A DNA stretch of 64,000 nucleotides from Kordia periserrulae (GTDB lineage: Bacteria; Bacteroidota; Bacteroidia; Flavobacteriales; Flavobacteriaceae), in contig NZ_QBKT01000002.1 in the NCBI RefSeq assembly GCF_003054265.1, positions 310,001 through 374,000 of the forward strand, read 5' to 3'. The translations under genes and the position numbers were made by a program. Position 1 is the stretch's first letter. The number at the start of each line of letters is the position of its first letter. Below are positions 63,360 to 64,000 of the stretch, one piece after another. Under the pieces are notes generated by a model that saw nothing but the letters and a program-made list of their open reading frames with translations, did no database searches and was not told the DNA's origin.

Positions 63360-63374
63360 AATATATAGATACGT

Positions 63375-64000
63375 TTATTTAACTCCTTTCTTTATTTTAG
63401 ACTTACCATTGTTATTTCTGTAGTAATACAAATCTTCATCATCCGCTGGAATATTGTGTCCGTGCTCAAAATCATCATCTATATGAACATTTCCGTGATC
63501 AATTCCACAACTTGCCATACCACATACACCACAATTTACGATTGGTTTTACAACTCCAGACTGTCTTACCAATCTTCCCCAACGGTTGTATTGCAATTGT
63601 AAACCTCCAATTTGCAGTAACTTTCCGTGTCTGTTGTGGTAGTTCATATAAATGGAGCCAATTCTTTTTACTCTACCAAAACGGTCATAATTGATAAATA
63701 AATTTCCAATTCTTCGAACTCTTCCATTGATATCATGTTCTACACGAACACCAATAGTTCTGGTATTGTAGCGAGTTGCATGAGTTCGTACTCTTGGCGC
63801 GCCAAAAGTAGTGTTTACAGTACTTCTTCGCGTTCTTCTGTAGTTGACAGGATGCGTGTTAAAATCGAATTCTCCATTTAGGAAAACGAAAAATTCTACA
63901 CCTCTCTCTACAAATTGAATTGGTTGTGCGTAAGGATAGCGATTGGTTAACCCGTTTTCGCTTCCGTGTACTTGGTCGCTCATTACATTTGCTTGTGTAG
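63375..64000 (-). CDS. Exported repeat protein, 5' end outside window
   Basis: At least 208 codons. The ATG at 63983 (MSDQVHGSENG) is probably internal: the frame stays open to the window edge as TQANV, which looks like the end of a signal peptide, and the paralogue at 61669 has its signal peptide just before the equivalent region. Residues after that hold QFVERGVEFFVFLNGEFDF and five to six repeats of about 20 residues (GRVRRIGNLFINYDRFGRVKRIG...), then CGVCGMASCGID, a four-Cys segment possibly binding metal, and a His/Asp-rich stretch (HVHIDDDFEHGHN is approximate in place). Function unknown. Confidence 0.8.
   Translation of the reverse strand, partial: TQANVMSDQVHGSENGLTNRYPYAQPIQFVERGVEFFVFLNGEFDFNTHPVNYRRTRRSTVNTTFGAPRVRTHATRYNTRTIGVRVEHDINGRVRRIGNLFINYDRFGRVKRIGSIYMNYHNRHGKLLQIGGLQLQYNRWGRLVRQSGVVKPIVNCGVCGMASCGIDHGNVHIDDDFEHGHNIPADDEDLYYYRNNNGKSKIKKGVK

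Larger units (their letters stand above)
62965..63374. other. Long gap with candidate plus-strand small RNA
   Basis: Between two minus-strand genes. No credible ORF: the longest start near 63213 gives about ten codons. The plus-strand hairpin at 63276-63315 is a strong terminator with no upstream plus-strand gene, so an RNA of up to about 100 nt starting near 63205-63225 is possible. TTGATATGATAAATTTTG (about 63176-63193) is a weak promoter candidate. Confidence 0.35.

Overview
The window is a 64 kb, AT-rich, gene-dense stretch of a Bacteroidota chromosome, almost certainly marine Flavobacteriaceae. Evidence: the Bacteroidota -33/-7 promoter pattern (TTTG, about 19 nt, TAnnTTTG) upstream of several genes; families typical of the group (DUF4252, DUF4834, DUF2147, CarboxypepD_reg, haem-binding CxxCH protein, YfhO); a short CarB without its C-terminal allosteric domain; and GG-leader lanthipeptide-like precursors of a type I associate with Kordia. 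The genus is an inference from gene style only. No rRNA, tRNA, CRISPR array or intact insertion sequence was seen.

Layout. 1-6 kb: a serine hydrolase cut by the window edge, a membrane acyltransferase, an ankyrin lipoprotein, and a divergent membrane-anchored AraC/TolB-like/TPR regulator. 6-9 kb: rpmH and carB. 9.2-13 kb: a low-GC accessory island with an orphan P-loop ATPase, an unknown protein and a RelE/ParE-type toxin-antitoxin pair, embedded in degenerate intergenic repeats. 13-17.5 kb: vitamin B12 uptake, with btuC/btuF on the minus strand divergent from a cobalamin riboswitch and btuB. 17.8-21.5 kb: an S41 protease lipoprotein, then an ECF sigma factor, a short membrane protein and two DUF4252 proteins. 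21.5-36.7 kb: mostly housekeeping and stress genes (purB, sirtuin, trmH, GH13 amylase lipoprotein, DEAD-box helicase with a foldable leader, rdgB, rlmH) mixed with unknowns. 36.8-40.9 kb: three tandem GG-leader peptides plus a fourth on the opposite strand, around nadC, a YihY protein, a chalcone-isomerase-like protein and a DUF2147 protein. 41-46.5 kb: priA, a LytTR response regulator and rpsF-rpsR-rplI.

46.6-53.2 kb is the most distinctive block. An MBOAT (AlgI-like) O-acyltransferase is sandwiched between three different secreted or membrane-anchored AlgJ/AlgX-like SGNH proteins, forming a polysaccharide O-acetylation module without its polymerase. It is followed convergently by a three-repeat lectin of the RSL/AAL fucose-binding family. 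53.5-64 kb: hisS, a GNAT-like protein, an outer-membrane MetA-type protein, DUF4834, a large YfhO membrane protein and a group 4 glycosyltransferase, then two related exported repeat proteins, the last cut by the window edge.

Many intergenic gaps carry related flavobacterial repeats: TCGAGCGCAGTCGAGA half-sites, GGTGTTTGGG-like tracts and TTCCCGCNNNNGCGGGAA hairpins. One repeat copy supplies the last codons of a gene. All functions are read from sequence by family recognition; no database search was run.
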